A stretch of DNA of 64,000 nucleotides from Taudactylus pleione (lineage: Eukaryota; Chordata; Amphibia; Anura; Myobatrachidae), in the NCBI GenBank assembly GCA_031769625.1, contig JAUIMM010000719.1, forward strand, positions 1,097,001-1,161,000. The letters are read 5' to 3'. The notes below the pieces were generated by a model, which saw nothing but the letters and a program-made list of their open reading frames with translations, was not told where the DNA came from and did not search any database. The translations under genes and the position numbers were made by a program. Positions within the stretch are counted from its first letter, which is position 1, and the number at the start of each line of letters is the position of its first letter. Below, in pieces: positions 1-11,582 of the stretch.

Positions 1-792
1 GGCATAATCACTATAGACATAGCGAGTGACCTCCCATACTGAACCTGCAGAGCAGCAAAACCCTATATAATGGCCGGATTGTGAGCCAGAAATAAGAGGG
101 AATGCGATAAATATTGCGGATACTGTGCCTGCGCCAAAGTAAGAAATTTACAACGAAGCATGCACCAAGTTGGTATAGCCACATGGACAGAGGGCGGCCG
201 CCTGATTCAGAGATGGACGGTAAGCAAGGGCAGGGAAGCAGCTGTGCAGTACGTGTGCTTGATCATACACGTGACAGTATTGTGGGCATGTGACCCGGCT
301 TCTGTGCTAGGTGGCAGCTTGTGGACAGATATTGGACATCTGTGTCAGAAGGATATATGGTACCCAGCAAGGAAAAGGTGCAGCTCCAGGTTCTGATGAC
401 GGTTGGGGCTGTGGATATAAAAGCATATGCAGGATAGGCGTCCCTATGCAGATGAGGGGTTAATTCTTTGGGCACAGGTTCACCTTTATTATTAAATTAT
501 TATTCCCTAAGGACATTAGTGTGAGGGGTCCTTGGTTGGTGGGACTCTGTGTCCAAAGTGCAAAAGACACTGCTCCAGAAATATCATTTGTTTCCAAACA
601 ATTAAGCCGGGATGCATCAAGCAGCGCATTTTTAATCTGATACATCCTGCCAGTGATCGCATGCATTGCAATTAAAATCACAAAGGACAGTTCTTCCAAA
701 TCTGAGGCCGTGGGGGACACTGGGAGGCAGAGGTGCTTTAAGAGAGAACGGGGCCTGTGTGCAGGCTCCAATCGGGCCCCCTCCTCTCCAGT
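1..792. other. Sequence with no recognisable gene
   Basis: I find no coding exon, RNA gene or repeat that I can name here. Open frames are short, have no convincing composition and overlap on both strands. It is the left flank of the 61-bp satellite. Confidence 0.5.
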
Positions 793-827
793 GTGCAGTA
801 GACTCATTGTGCCAGAGTCTACTGCAC
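793..827. repeat. 13-bp inverted repeat at the satellite edge
   Basis: The 13-mer gtgcagtagactc at 793-805 is exactly complementary to gagtctactgcac at 815-827, with a 9-base spacer. The right arm is the start of the first 61-bp unit, so the left arm is an inverted copy of the unit start placed just outside the array. Confidence 0.8.
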
Positions 828-2114
828 ATGTGCAGGGCTCCAGGAACATGGCACCCACGACACATTCCCATAGACATCTCTACTGCACATGTGCAGGGCT
901 TCAGGAACATGGCACCCACAACACATTCCCATAGACATCTCTACTGCACATGTGCAGGGCTCCAGGAACATGGCACCCACGACACATTCCCGTAGGCATC
1001 TCTACTGCACATGTGCAGGGCTCCAGGAACATGGCACCCACGACACATTCCCGTAGACATCTCTACTGCACATGTGCAGGGCTCCAGGAACATGGCACCC
1101 ATGACACATTCCCGTAGACATCTCTACTGCACATGTGCAGGGCTACAGGAACATGGCACTCACGACACATTCCCGTAGACATCTCTACTGCACATGTGCA
1201 GGGCTCCAGGAACATGGCACCCACAACACATTCCCGTAGACATCTCTACTGCACATGTGCAGGGCTCCAGGAACATGGCACCCACGACACATTCCCGTAG
1301 ACATCTCTACTGCACATGTGCAGGGCTCCAGGAACATGGCACCCACGACACATTCCCGTAGACATCTCTACTGCACATGTGCAGGGCTCCAGGAACATGG
1401 CACCCATGACACACTCCCGTACACATCTCTACTGCACATGTGCAGGGCTCCAGGAACATGGCACCCACGACACATTCCCGTAGACATCTCTACTGCACAT
1501 GTGCAGGGCTCCAGGGACATGGCACCCACGACACATTCCCGTAGACATCTCTACTGCACATGTGCAGGGCTCCAGGAACCTGCCACCCACGACACATTCC
1601 CGTAGACATCTCTACTGCACATGTGCAGGGCTCCAGGAACATGGCACCCACGACACATTCCCGTAGACATCTCTACTGCACATGTGCAGGGCTCCAGGAA
1701 CATGGCACCCACGACACATTCCCGTAGACATCTCTACTGCACATGTGCAGGTCTCCAGGAACATGGCACCCATGACACATTCCCATAGACATCTCTACTG
1801 CACATGTGCAGGGCTCCTGGAACATGGCACCCACAACACATTCCCGTAGACATCTCTACTGCACATGTGAAGGGCTCCAGGAACATGGCACCCACGACAC
1901 ATTCCCGTAGACATCTCTACTGCACATGTGCAGGGCTCCAGGAACATGGCACCCACGACACATTCCCATAGACATCTCTACTGCACATGTGCAGGGCTCC
2001 AGGAACATGGCACCCACGACACACTCCCATAGACATCTCTACTGCACATGTGCAGGGCTCCAGGAACATGGCACCCACTACACATTCCCGTAGACATCTC
2101 TACTGCACATGTGC
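818..2114. repeat. 61-bp tandem satellite, about 21 copies
   Basis: The phrase caggaacatggcaccca recurs every 61 bases (for example at 841, 902, 963 and 1024) with only a few substitutions per unit. The array stops abruptly inside ctgcacatgtgc at 2114. Each unit contains the perfect 14-bp palindrome ctgcacatgtgcag, which includes an E-box-like CACATGTG. Open frames across it are a by-product of the repeat and not genes: 61 is not a multiple of 3, so the frame rotates from unit to unit. Confidence 0.97.
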
Positions 2115-2728
2115 GAATCACCGGGGAAATACCAGCGTTGGCCTGATGGAGAGGTAAGTATATTTAATTTGGCATAGGGTGTGCTGTGTGGGCCCCCCTG
2201 GACCCAGAGACCCCCGCACACCTTGCACCCACTATAAATACGACTCTGCTGGGAGGGAACCTATTGGATCCCTCTCTGGGAATTATGTGGTAAAAAGCCC
2301 ATAAACTTCTAATAGACATTGCTTATGGGGTACAAGCTCCGCTTTCTAGAGCTTATGGGGAATTCAATCAAACATCCGAAATGGGGCAGTTTTGGGAGTT
2401 TTGACCACATCCTGGGTTTGATGGATCCCATCCTTAATGTTTTATTGATATAACAATTTTGAGGTGATAATAAAAATGGATGTTTCCCTGTAAATAATGC
2501 AGGTCGCTACCTACTTCCTCAGATAATGTGAACATTATGCTATTATGGGTGGACAGAATCTGGGCTTTGAACTAATACTGAGATTTTTTTCGAAAAAACA
2601 AATATAATTAATTTTAGTTACTGTGCACAGAGACGTCCATTCTGCCAGAACCCTAGATGGTGATAAAACATTGCTTGTTAATAATACGTTTACTAGGAGC
2701 AGTGTCTTTTTCATTTTGGACACAAAGA
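2115..2728. other. Unrecognised spacer
   Basis: No gene is visible. A consensus-like splice donor (gag|gtaagta, intron side from 2154) lies 40 bases after the satellite, and a ctataaata box lies near 2231. Neither has a partner I can identify, so I do not call an exon or a promoter. Confidence 0.4.
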
Positions 2729-2901
2729 GGTAAATTTACTAAAGTGAGAGTTGTTAGAAGTGGAGATGTTGCCCATTTCAACCAATCAAAATCTACTTAA
2801 CATTTACCTAGCACCTTCTAGAAGATAATAGCTAGAATCTGATTGGTTGCTATGGGCAACATCTCCACTTCTAAAAATTCTCACTTTAGTTAATTTACCC
2901 C
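2729..2901. mobile_element. Palindromic MITE, about 173 bp
   Basis: The two halves are near-perfect reverse complements. The left arm reads ggtaaatttactaaagtg and later gaagtggagatgttgcccat. The right arm reads atgggcaacatctccacttc and ends ttaatttacccc. The arms are over 50 bases each with few mismatches, and both carry a CCAAT motif. Such foldback MITEs are common in amphibian genomes. Superfamily is uncertain; caaag occurs on both flanks and could be a short target duplication. Confidence 0.8.
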
Positions 2902-3260
2902 AAAGTCCGACTAACCAGGGATCCCTCACACTAATATTATTCAAGAATAAGTTTTGGATATTACAAGTGAAACAGCGCCCAATGAGTTAACACCACGTAC
3001 TCTTTATACTGTACGCTAAGGGGATCCTGGTTTCCCCTTCAGCTTAGCAGCAATACTCACTAGGAAACCGCTATCCAAGGGAGTGGGGCGGACATTGCAC
3101 CTCACTATTTCCCATAACTAGGTAACCTGCCACCGCCATACTTAATAACAGATGAGAAATGCATGAGGCTCAGAATATGGCCCATTGTGACCAGGTAATG
3201 ATTGTATAAAGCATTGGAGTTGCTGTAACTTACATGTTTCCTGTAATTTTTTTCTTGCAG
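2902..3260. other. Probable intron upstream of the 3261 exon
   Basis: No coding sequence is evident. The stretch ends in a pyrimidine-rich tract and ttcttgcag, a good splice acceptor for the exon that follows. Confidence 0.45.
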
Positions 3261-3529
3261 GAACAGGATTGTTGTGGGCATCAGCTCCAGGTCTGCAGAA
3301 TCCGACCTCAAGTGGTTGATGACATTTCTCACCTCAGAATTTAAAGAGCTCATCTCAGATGTGAGGTATCTTTCAATCACCAACAAAAACCGATTTTCAT
3401 GGGAAGATGTGGTGAAGAGCTGCCATGTTGGGATTCTGTATCACACCAAACACCAGGGACGGCTCAATGTGGTTGATATTGATGGAGCGTTATATGACGC
3501 GGAACTCTATTACCTGTCTGCTACTCTAG
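3261..3529 (+). CDS. Probable internal coding exon, protein family not recognised
   Basis: A 269-bp open stretch lies between a strong acceptor (tttttcttgcag, ending 3260) and a possible donor (ctctag|gttaga, GT at 3530-3531). The frame begins after one base, giving 89 codons: it starts NRIVVGISSRSAESDLKW, passes through GILYHTKHQGRLNVVDI and ends near YYLSATLG. If the donor is not used, a TAG at 3532-3534 closes the frame. Composition is protein-like, with alternating hydrophobic strands (RIVVGI, HVGILYH, LNVVDID) and amphipathic helices, as in a soluble alpha/beta domain. It lacks low complexity, and its boundaries match splice sites rather than repeat edges. Exon phases would be 2 at the start and 1 at the end. 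No second exon is visible before the Tigger-like MITE that begins 43 bases later, so this could be one exon of a long gene or a lone pseudo-exon. I do not assign a function. Confidence 0.6.
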
Positions 3530-3571
3530 GTTAGACCCGTCTGTTATCTCTCCTCCTCATTGTCTATTATA

Positions 3572-3888
3572 CAGGTTGAGTCTCCCATATCCAAAATGCT
3601 TGGGACCAGGGGTATTTTGGATATCGGAATATTCCGTATTATGGAATATTTGTATACCATAATGAGATCTTGGGAATGGGACCCAAATCTGTACACAAAA
3701 TGCAATTCTGTATTATATACACCCTATACACAAAGCCTGAAGGTAATTTTATACAATATTTGTAATAATTTTGTGCTTCAAACAAAGTTTGTATACATTG
3801 ACCCATCAAAGAACAAATGTTTTACTATCTCAGTCATCCTCAAAACATTGCATATTTTGGAATATTTGGATATGGGAGACACAACCTA
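3572..3888. mobile_element. Tigger-like (Tc1/mariner-pogo) MITE, 317 bp
   Basis: Terminal inverted repeats start caggttgagtctcccatatc and end gatatgggagacacaaccta; about 22 of 24 positions pair. A TA dinucleotide flanks each end (3570-3571 and 3889-3890), as expected for Tc1/mariner. The terminus and the internal phrase tgaaggtaattttatacaat resemble Tigger-type elements known from mammals (from memory). There is no transposase gene; open frames across it are fortuitous. Confidence 0.8.
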
Positions 3889-4176
3889 TATGTGGCTGTC
3901 ATATCCATATTCCCACATTCCTCCAACTGTCTCTGCACAATATGGGTAATTACATGACACGCAAATGATAGAAATAGATAATACATTAGTATTTGCCCAT
4001 ATCCATTATATCACAGAGGAAAAATAATACTAGAATGTAGTCTGGGCAGAGATGGTTTATGATGTTGATGTTTTTTTGTTCAAAACGAACAGATTATTAT
4101 TTTTTTTTCAAGGCAGATTGTGATTTGTTTAATACCCCTTTTAGATTTATAAAAATACCTGAAACTGTGCTTGTGA

Positions 4177-4851
4177 GAACTGAGGGCCTGATTCACACCC
4201 GGTCGCAAGCGCTGAGCACTCGCAACTGGGTCGATGGTGGCCCAGAGCGCATGATGGAGCCGGCTCCGTCGTGCGCATGCACGAGACCCAGATAGCAACG
4301 GGCAAACCGTCATTCCGGGTCTCGCACCAAAGGGGGCGTGCTTTCGATGTTGAGTGACAGCACACCCCCTTTGGTGGGCGGGCCGGGGGGGTTGGCTGCC
4401 CAAATGGAGGCGTTCCCATGGGAACGCCTTCCATTTGGGCCCGGCCCCACTGACATGACACGTGATGTCAGAGGAGAGATTCCGGCTCTGTTAGAGCCAA
4501 AATATCTCTGGGGCTTGCGGCAATGAGACCCTACCACAAGGGTCTCGTCACAAGCCCGATGGTCACGATGGTCTTGACCATCGCGACCATCTTCCTTGCT
4601 GCGCGCTATAGCTGTGGATGGTCACCCACAGCTATTCGAGCGGCCAGGAGGCCGTTCTAAAAAAAAAAAAGACTGATTCAGAGCGATCGGGTCTGAATCG
4701 GGCCCAGAGACTGCAGTATAATTCCTCGTCAGTGTGTTGTGCCTTGCTCAGCTTATTGAACCAGATTGTACTCAGCTTTATATTGCAGTAGCATTAGGTG
4801 GGATTGGTTTGTTTGTTTCCAGCGTCCGGCTCTGAATCAGGGCCTCAGTTC
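4177..4851. mobile_element. GC-rich foldback element with 19-bp terminal repeats, about 675 bp
   Basis: The left end gaactgagggcctgattca and the right end tgaatcagggcctcagttc pair at 18 of 19 positions. Inside are several strong hairpins: one around 4399-4440 centred on gttcccatgggaac, one from caccaaagggggc pairing with ccccctttggtg (about 4325-4378), and one around gatggtcttgaccatc near 4570. An A-tract lies at about 4660. There is no coding capacity. The outer ends may include flanking bases, as I find no clear target duplication. Superfamily is unknown; hAT is possible. Confidence 0.65.
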
Positions 4852-5337
4852 AGGTTCCACTCAAAAACACAATACAAGGAAACAAATTGCAGGTGCACTC
4901 TAACTACTAAGAATAATGATTGGCAAAATAATTTTGACACACTGTATGATTAACATGGAGTATAATGAGGTTCTTAGTACATGTTTATCCAAAAATGCTT
5001 GCCCATTCCCCACGTCCTGGTGAGCACCATCAGATGGGTCCCTAACATCCCTAATATAAGAGGCGCTCCCATGCTGATTAAAAATGCCTAAGGGCAAACG
5101 AGAGGTGTGCTAATGGGTTTTGTATAAAAGATCTACACTAAAAAGGTTGACAATGTTTAGATAGACCCAAAATGATAAACATTCAATAGGTAGATGGGGA
5201 CAAAAAAAAGACAACCTGTTGACCTTTTATACCAGTCTCTCCTCATCCATGACTACCATTTGTGTGTTGACCTTTAGCCTCTCTACCATTTGAGGTCTAT
5301 CCAGATATTGTGGACTTTTTTAGTGCGGATCTAGTGA
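4852..5337. other. Unrecognised sequence
   Basis: AT-rich sequence with no gene or clear repeat boundary. Phrases such as ggttgaca and gttgacctttta suggest an old degenerate dispersed repeat, but I cannot define its ends. Confidence 0.35.
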
Positions 5338-8300
5338 CCCATCACACTATTTGTGCCGTTAATTAGTAGCAGTGTAATATTACAGAGCTGGGTCTGACCT
5401 GGCAGTGTTACTGTGCATGGACAGCTGTCCTCACCAGCCCATCACACTATTGGTCTCACTAATTAGTAGCAGTGTAATATTACAGTGCTGGGTGTGACCT
5501 GGAAGTGTTACTGTGCATGGACAGCTGTCCTCACCAGACCTATCACACTATTTGTGTCACTAATTAGTAGCAGTGTAATATTACAGTGCTGGATGTGACC
5601 TGGCAGTGTTACTGTGCATGGACAGCTGTCCCCAACAGCCCCATCACACTATTTGTGTCACTAATTAGTAGCAGTGTAATATTACAGTGCTGGGTGTGAC
5701 CTGGCGGTGTTACTGTGTATGTACAGTTGTCCTCACCAGCCCATCACACTATTTGTGTCACTAATTAGTAGCAGTGTAATATTACAGAGCTGGGTCTGAC
5801 CTGGCAGTGTTACTGTGCATGGACAGCTGTCCTCACCAGCCCCATCACACTATTTGTGTCACTAATTAGTAGCAGTGTAATATTACAGTGCTGGGTGTGA
5901 CCTGGCAGTGTTATACCCCTTTTACACTGGAGCTAAAACCCGGGTTTTTGAAGGGTTAACCCTGCCAGCTCCCTGGTGTAAAAGGGCAGAGAGTTGGATA
6001 GCCGGGTCGATTGAGCCGGCAATCCAACCCGGGTAACTAGCAGGGTTTAACACGGTCGTAGCCCGTGAAACTCTGCTTTGGGAACAGCGCACTCCGGGTC
6101 ACGATGACCTGGAGTGCACTGCTAGCCGGCCGAGTGGTCCAGCTTCAGTGGCGCTTGGAGATGACGTCATCTCCAAGCATCCACTTTCACTCCGCAAAAG
6201 CCGGGTCTATGCAGACCCGACTGCGGTGTGAGCGGCGCTGAATCGGGAATATCCCGAGTCAGCGCCGGCAAAATTTAGGGTCTGATCTGGATAGGAACTT
6301 TGTTCCAACTCCTGGTCAGACCTGGAATTTAGGTGGAAAAGGGGTATTACTGTGCATGGACAGCTGTCCCCACCAGCCCCATCACTCTATTTGTGTCTCT
6401 AATTAGCAGCAGTGTAATATTACAGTGCTGGGTGTGACCTGGCAGTGTTACTGTGCATGGACAGCTGTCCCCACCAGCCCCATCACTCTATTTGTGTCTC
6501 TAATTAGTAGCAGTGTAATATTCCAGTGCTGGGTGTGACCTGGCAGTGTTACTGTGCATGGACAGCTGTCCCCACCAGCCCCATCACTCTATTTGTGTCT
6601 CTAATTAGCAGCAGTGTAATATTACAGTGCTGGGTGTGACCTGGCAGTGTTACTGTGCATAGACAGCTGTCCCCACCAGCCCGGTCACACTATTTGTGTC
6701 TCTTATTAGTAGCAGTGTAATATTACAGTGCTGGGTGTGACCTGGCAGTGTTAATGTGCATAGACAGCTGTCCCCACCAGCCCCGTCACACTATTTGTGT
6801 TACTAATTAGTAGCAGTGTAATATTACAGTGCTGGGTGTGACCTGGCAGTGTTACTGTGCATGGACAGCTGTCCTCATCATCCCTCTCACACTATTTGTG
6901 TCACTAATTAGTAGCAGTGTAATATTACAGAGCTGGGTATGAACTTGCAGTGTTACTGTGCATGGAGAGCCGTCCTCACCAGCCCCATCACACTATTTGT
7001 GTCACTAATTTGTAGCAGTGTAATATTACACTGCTGGGTGTGACCTGGCGGTGTTACTGTGCATGGACAGTTATCCTTACCAGCCCCATCACACTATTTG
7101 TGTCACTAATTAGTAGCAGTGTAATATTACAGTGCTGGGTGTGACCTCGCAGTATTACTGTGCATGGACAGCTGTCCCCACCAGCCCCATCACACTTTTT
7201 GTGTCACTAATTAGTAGCAGTATAATATTACAGTGCTGGGTGTGACCTGGCGGTGTTACTTTGCATGGACAGCTGTCCTCACCAGCCCCATCACACTATT
7301 TGTGTCACTAATTAGTAGCAGTATAATATTACAGTGTTGGGTGTGACCTGGTAGTGTTACTGTGCTTGGACAGCTGTCCTCACCGGCCCCATCACACTAT
7401 TTGTGTGACTAATTAGTAGCAGTGTAATATTACAGAGCTGGGTGTGACCTGGCGGTGTTACTGTGCATAGACAGCTGTCCTCACCAGCCCCATCACACTA
7501 TTTGTGTCACTAATTAGTAGCAGTATAATATTACAGTGTTGGGTGTGACCTGGCAGTGTTACTGTGCATGGACAGCTGTCCTCACCGGCCCCATCACACT
7601 ATTTGTGTGACTAATTAGTAGCAGTGTAATATTACAGAGCTGGGTGTGACCTGGCAGTGTTACTGTGTATGTAGAGCTGTCCCCACCAGCCCCATCACCT
7701 ATTTGTGTCACTAATTAGTAGCAGTGTAATATTACAGTGCTGGGTGTGACCTGGCGGTGTTACTCTGCATAGACAGCTGTCCCCACCAGGCCCGTCACAC
7801 TATTTGTGTCACTAATTAGTAGCAGTGTAATATTACAGTGCTGGGTGTGACCTGGCGGTGTTACTCTGCATAGACATCTGTCCCCACCAGCCCCGTCACA
7901 CTATTTGTGTCACTAATTAGTAGCAGTATAATATTACAGTGCTGGGTCTGACCTGGCAGTGTTACTTTGCATGGACAGCTGTCCCGACCAGCCCCATCAC
8001 ACTATTTGTGTCACTAATTAGTAGCAGTGTAATATTATATTACAGTGCTGGGTGTGACCTGGCAGTGTTACTGTGCATGGACAGCTGTCCTCACCAGCCC
8101 TATCACACTATTTGTGTCACTAATTAGTAGCAGTGCAATATTACAGAGCTGGGTCTGAACTAGAAGTGATACTGTGCATGGACAGCTGTCCTCACCAGCC
8201 CCATCACACTATTTGTGTCACTAATTAGTAGCAGTGTGATATTACAGTGCTGGGTGTGACCTGGCAGTGTTACTTTGCATGGACAGCTGTCCTCACCAGC

Positions 8301-10953
8301 CCATCACACTATTGGTCTCACTAATTAGTAGCAGTGTAATATTACAGTGCTGGGTGTGACCTGGCAGTGTTACTGTGCATGGACAGCTGTCCCCACCAGC
8401 CCTATCACACTATTTGTGTCACTAATTAGTAGCAGTGTAATATTACAGTGCTGGGTGTGACCTGGCAGTGTTACTGTGCATGTACAGCTGTCCCCACCAG
8501 CCCGGTCACACTATTTGTGTCTCTAATTAGTAGCAGTGTAATATTACAGTGCTGGGTGTGACCTGGCAGTGTTAATGTGCCTAGACAGCTGTCCCCACCA
8601 GCCCCGTCACACTATTTGTGTCACTAATTAGTAGCAGTGTAATATTACAGTGCTGGGTGTGACCTGGCGGTGTAACTTTGCATGGACAGCTGTCCTCACC
8701 AGCCCCATCACACTATTTGTGTCTCTAATTAGCAGCAGTGTAATATTACAGTGCTGGGTGTGACCTGGCGGTGTTACTGTGCATGGACAGCTGTCCTCAC
8801 CAGCCCCATCACACTTTTTGTGTCACTAATTAGTAGCAGTGTAATATTACAGTGCTGGGTGTGACCTGGCGGTGTAACTTTGCATGGACAGCTGTCCTCA
8901 CCAGCCCCATCACACTATTTGTGTCACTAATTAGTAGCAGTGAAATATTACAGTGCTGGGTGTGACCTGGCGGTGTTACTTTGCATGGACAGCTGTCGCC
9001 ACCAGCCCTATCACACTATTTGTGTCACTAAATTAGTAGCAGTGTGATATTACAGTGCTGGGTGTGACCTGGCAGTGTTACTGTGCATGGACAGCTGTCC
9101 CCACCAGCCCTATTACACTATTTGTGTCACTAATTAGTAGCAGTGTAATATTACAGTGCTGGGTGTGACCTGGCAGTATTACTGTGTATCTACAGCTGTC
9201 CTCACCAGCCCATCACACTATTGGTCTCACTAATTAGTAGCAGTGTAATATTACAGTGCTGAGTGTGACCTGGAAGTGTTACTGTGCATGGACAGCTGTC
9301 CTCACCAGCCCTATCACACTATTTGTGTCACTAATTAGTAGAAGTGTAATATTACAGTGCTGGGTGTGACCTGGCAGTGTTACTGTGCATGGACAGCTGT
9401 CCTCACCAGCCCCATCACACTATTTGTGTCTCTAATTAGCAGCAGTGTAATATTACAGTGCTGGGTGTGACCTGGCAGTGTTATTGTGTATTGACAGCTG
9501 TCTTCACCAGGCCCATCACACTATTTGTGCCGCTAATTAGTAGCAGTGTAATATTACAGTGCTGGATGTGACCTGGTGGTGTTACTGTGCATGGACAGCT
9601 GTCCCCACCAGCCCCATCACACTATTTGTGTCACTAATTAGTAGCAGTATAATATTACAGTGTTGGGTGTGACCTGGCAGTGTTACTGTGCATGGACAGC
9701 TGTCCTCACCGGCCCCATCACACTATTTGTGTGACTAATTAGTAGCAGTGTAATATTACAGAGCTGGGTGTGACCTGGCGGTGTTACTGTGCATAGACAG
9801 CTGTCCTCACCAGCCCCATCACACTATTTGTGTCACTAATTAGTAGCAGTGTAATATTACAGTGTTGGGTGTGACCTGGCAGTGTTACTGTGCATGGACA
9901 GCTGTCCTCACCGGCGCCATCACACTATTTGTGTGACTAATTAGTAGCAGTGTAATATTACAGAGCTGGGTGTGACCTGGCGGTGTTACTGTGTATGTAG
10001 AGCTGTCCCCACCAGCCCCATCACCTATTTGTGTCACTAATTAGTAGCAGTGTAATATTACAGTGCTGGGTGTGACCTGGCGGTGTTACTCTGTATAGAC
10101 AGCTGTCCCCACCAGCCCCGTCACACTATTTGTGTCACTAATTATTAACAGTGTAATATTACAGTGCTGGGTGTGACTTGGCGGTGTTACTCTGCATAGA
10201 CATCTGTCCCCACCAGCCCCGTCACACTATTTGTGTCACTAATTAGTAGCAGTATAATATTACAGTGCTGGGTGTGACCTGGCAGTGTTACTGTGCATGG
10301 ACAGCTGTCCTCACCAGCCCTATCACACTATTTGTGTCACTAATTAGTAGCAGTGTAATATTACAGAGCTGGGTCTGAACTAGAAGTGATACTGTGCATG
10401 GACAGCTGTCCTCACCAGCCCCATCACACTATTTGTGTCACTAATTAGTAGCAGTGTAATATTACAGTGCTGGGTGTGACCTGGCAGTGTTACTGTGCAT
10501 GGACAGCTGTCCTCACCAGCCCCATCACACTATTTGTGTCACTAATTAGTAGCAGTGTAATATTACAGTGCTGGGTGTGACCTGGCGGTGTTACTTTGCA
10601 TGGACAGCTGTCCTCACCAGCCCTATCACACTATTTGTGTCACTAATTAGTAGCAGTGTAATATTACAGTGCTGGGTGTGACCTGGCAGTGTTACTGTGC
10701 ATGGACAGCTGTCCTCACCAGCCCTATTACACTATTTGTGTCACTAATTAGTAGCAGTGTAATATCACAGTGCTGGGTGTGACCTGGCAGTGTTACTGTG
10801 CATGGACAGCTGTCACTACCAGCCCCATCACACTATTTGTGGCAGTGATTAGTAGCAGTGTAATATTACAGTGCTGGGTATAACCGGGCAGTGTTACTGT
10901 GCATGTACAGCTGTCTCCACCAGCCCCATCACACTATTTGTATTACTAATTAG
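5338..10953. repeat. 101-bp tandem satellite, left block
   Basis: The unit is about 101 bp and runs through cactaattagtagcagtg, taatattacagtgctgg, gtgacctggcagtg, actgtgcatggacagctg and ccatcacactatttgtg. Roughly 51 copies lie here after subtracting the MITE at 5914-6346. Each unit carries two palindromes, actaattagt and tgtaatattaca. Larger blocks repeat within the array: the odd unit with aactagaagtgatactg occurs at 8161 and 10381. The array is interrupted at 10954 by a hAT element and continues at 16095. Confidence 0.98.
5914..6346. mobile_element. Harbinger-like MITE inserted in the satellite, 433 bp
   Basis: It begins taccccttttacac and ends gtggaaaaggggta, an imperfect terminal inverted repeat. 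It splits a satellite unit between gcagtgtta and ctgtgcatgg, and tta is present on both sides (5911-5913 and 6347-6349). Neighbouring satellite units give the empty site, so the 3-bp TTA duplication is well supported. A TTA/TAA target duplication is typical of PIF/Harbinger. The inside is GC-rich with short inverted pieces and no coding region. Confidence 0.88.
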
Positions 10954-11105
10954 TAGGGGTGTGCACCGGCCACTTTTCGTGTTTTGGTTTTGGATCTGGA
11001 TCTTTCTTCGTGTTTTGGATCTGGATCGGTTTTGCCAAAACCACCCTTCCGTGTTTTGGGTTCTGGGTTTTGTGTTTTGGATCTGTATTTTTTTGAAAAA
11101 AAGCA
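10954..11105 (-). other. hAT element 1, 3' subterminal region with short repeats
   Basis: After the terminal repeat come repeated words of the type gttttggatctggatc (around 10980-11090). Equivalent ccagatccaaaacc words lie at the 3' end of element 3 (29340-29370) and near 26455-26510. Clustered short subterminal repeats are the usual transposase binding region of hAT elements; binding itself is inferred. Confidence 0.6.
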
Positions 11106-11466
11106 TAAAAACAGCTAAAATCACAGAATTTGTAGGTGTTTCTGCTCCTATGCTATTTATTAACCTCAATAACCTTAATTTCCACTCATTTCCAGTCTAT
11201 TCTGAACACCTCACATCTCACAATATTGTTTTTATGTCCAAAAGGTTGCACCGTGGTAGCTGGATGACTATGCTAAGCGACACGAGTGGGCGGCACAAAC
11301 ACGTGACCCATCTAGGCATGAAACTGCAGTGGCAGACAGGATGGCAGTTTGAAAAACTAGGCCCCAAACTGTACATAATGCAAAGAAAAAAAAGAGGTGC
11401 AAGATGGAATTGTCCTTGGGCCCTCCCACCCACCGTTATGTTGTATAAACAGGACATGCACACTTT

Positions 11467-11530
11467 AACAAACCAATCATTTCAGCGCCAGGGTCTGCCA
11501 CACAACTGTGGCTGAAATGATTGGTTCGTT
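11467..11530. other. Conserved hairpin downstream of the transposase gene (element 1)
   Basis: Arms aacaaaccaatcatttcag and ctgaaatgattggttcgtt pair almost perfectly around a loop of about 26 bases. The same hairpin occurs at 21672, 25443 and 28854, always just past the transposase stop position. Confidence 0.8.
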
Positions 11531-11582
11531 TGAGCCCCCACAAAACAAGCTGGCAATTAATCTGTCCCTGCACAAACTGGTT

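Noticed and set aside
653..1605. Open frames with HMCRAPGTWHPRH-type repeats in the 61-bp array
   Set aside because: They follow the satellite exactly, exist in several frames, and have no start context or splice signals.
2115..2160. Possible exon ending at the gtaagta donor at 2154
   Set aside because: No acceptor or coherent frame upstream; the 61-bp satellite begins 40 bases away.
4900..5097. Minus-strand 65-codon open frame
   Set aside because: No recognised motif, splice sites or conservation evidence, and the length is expected by chance in AT-rich DNA.
11218..11463. Minus-strand frame through the hAT 3' region, and its plus-strand partner at 28921-29166
   Set aside because: It lies after the transposase stop in non-coding tail sequence and shows no family similarity. 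The open reading is carried along by copy similarity.
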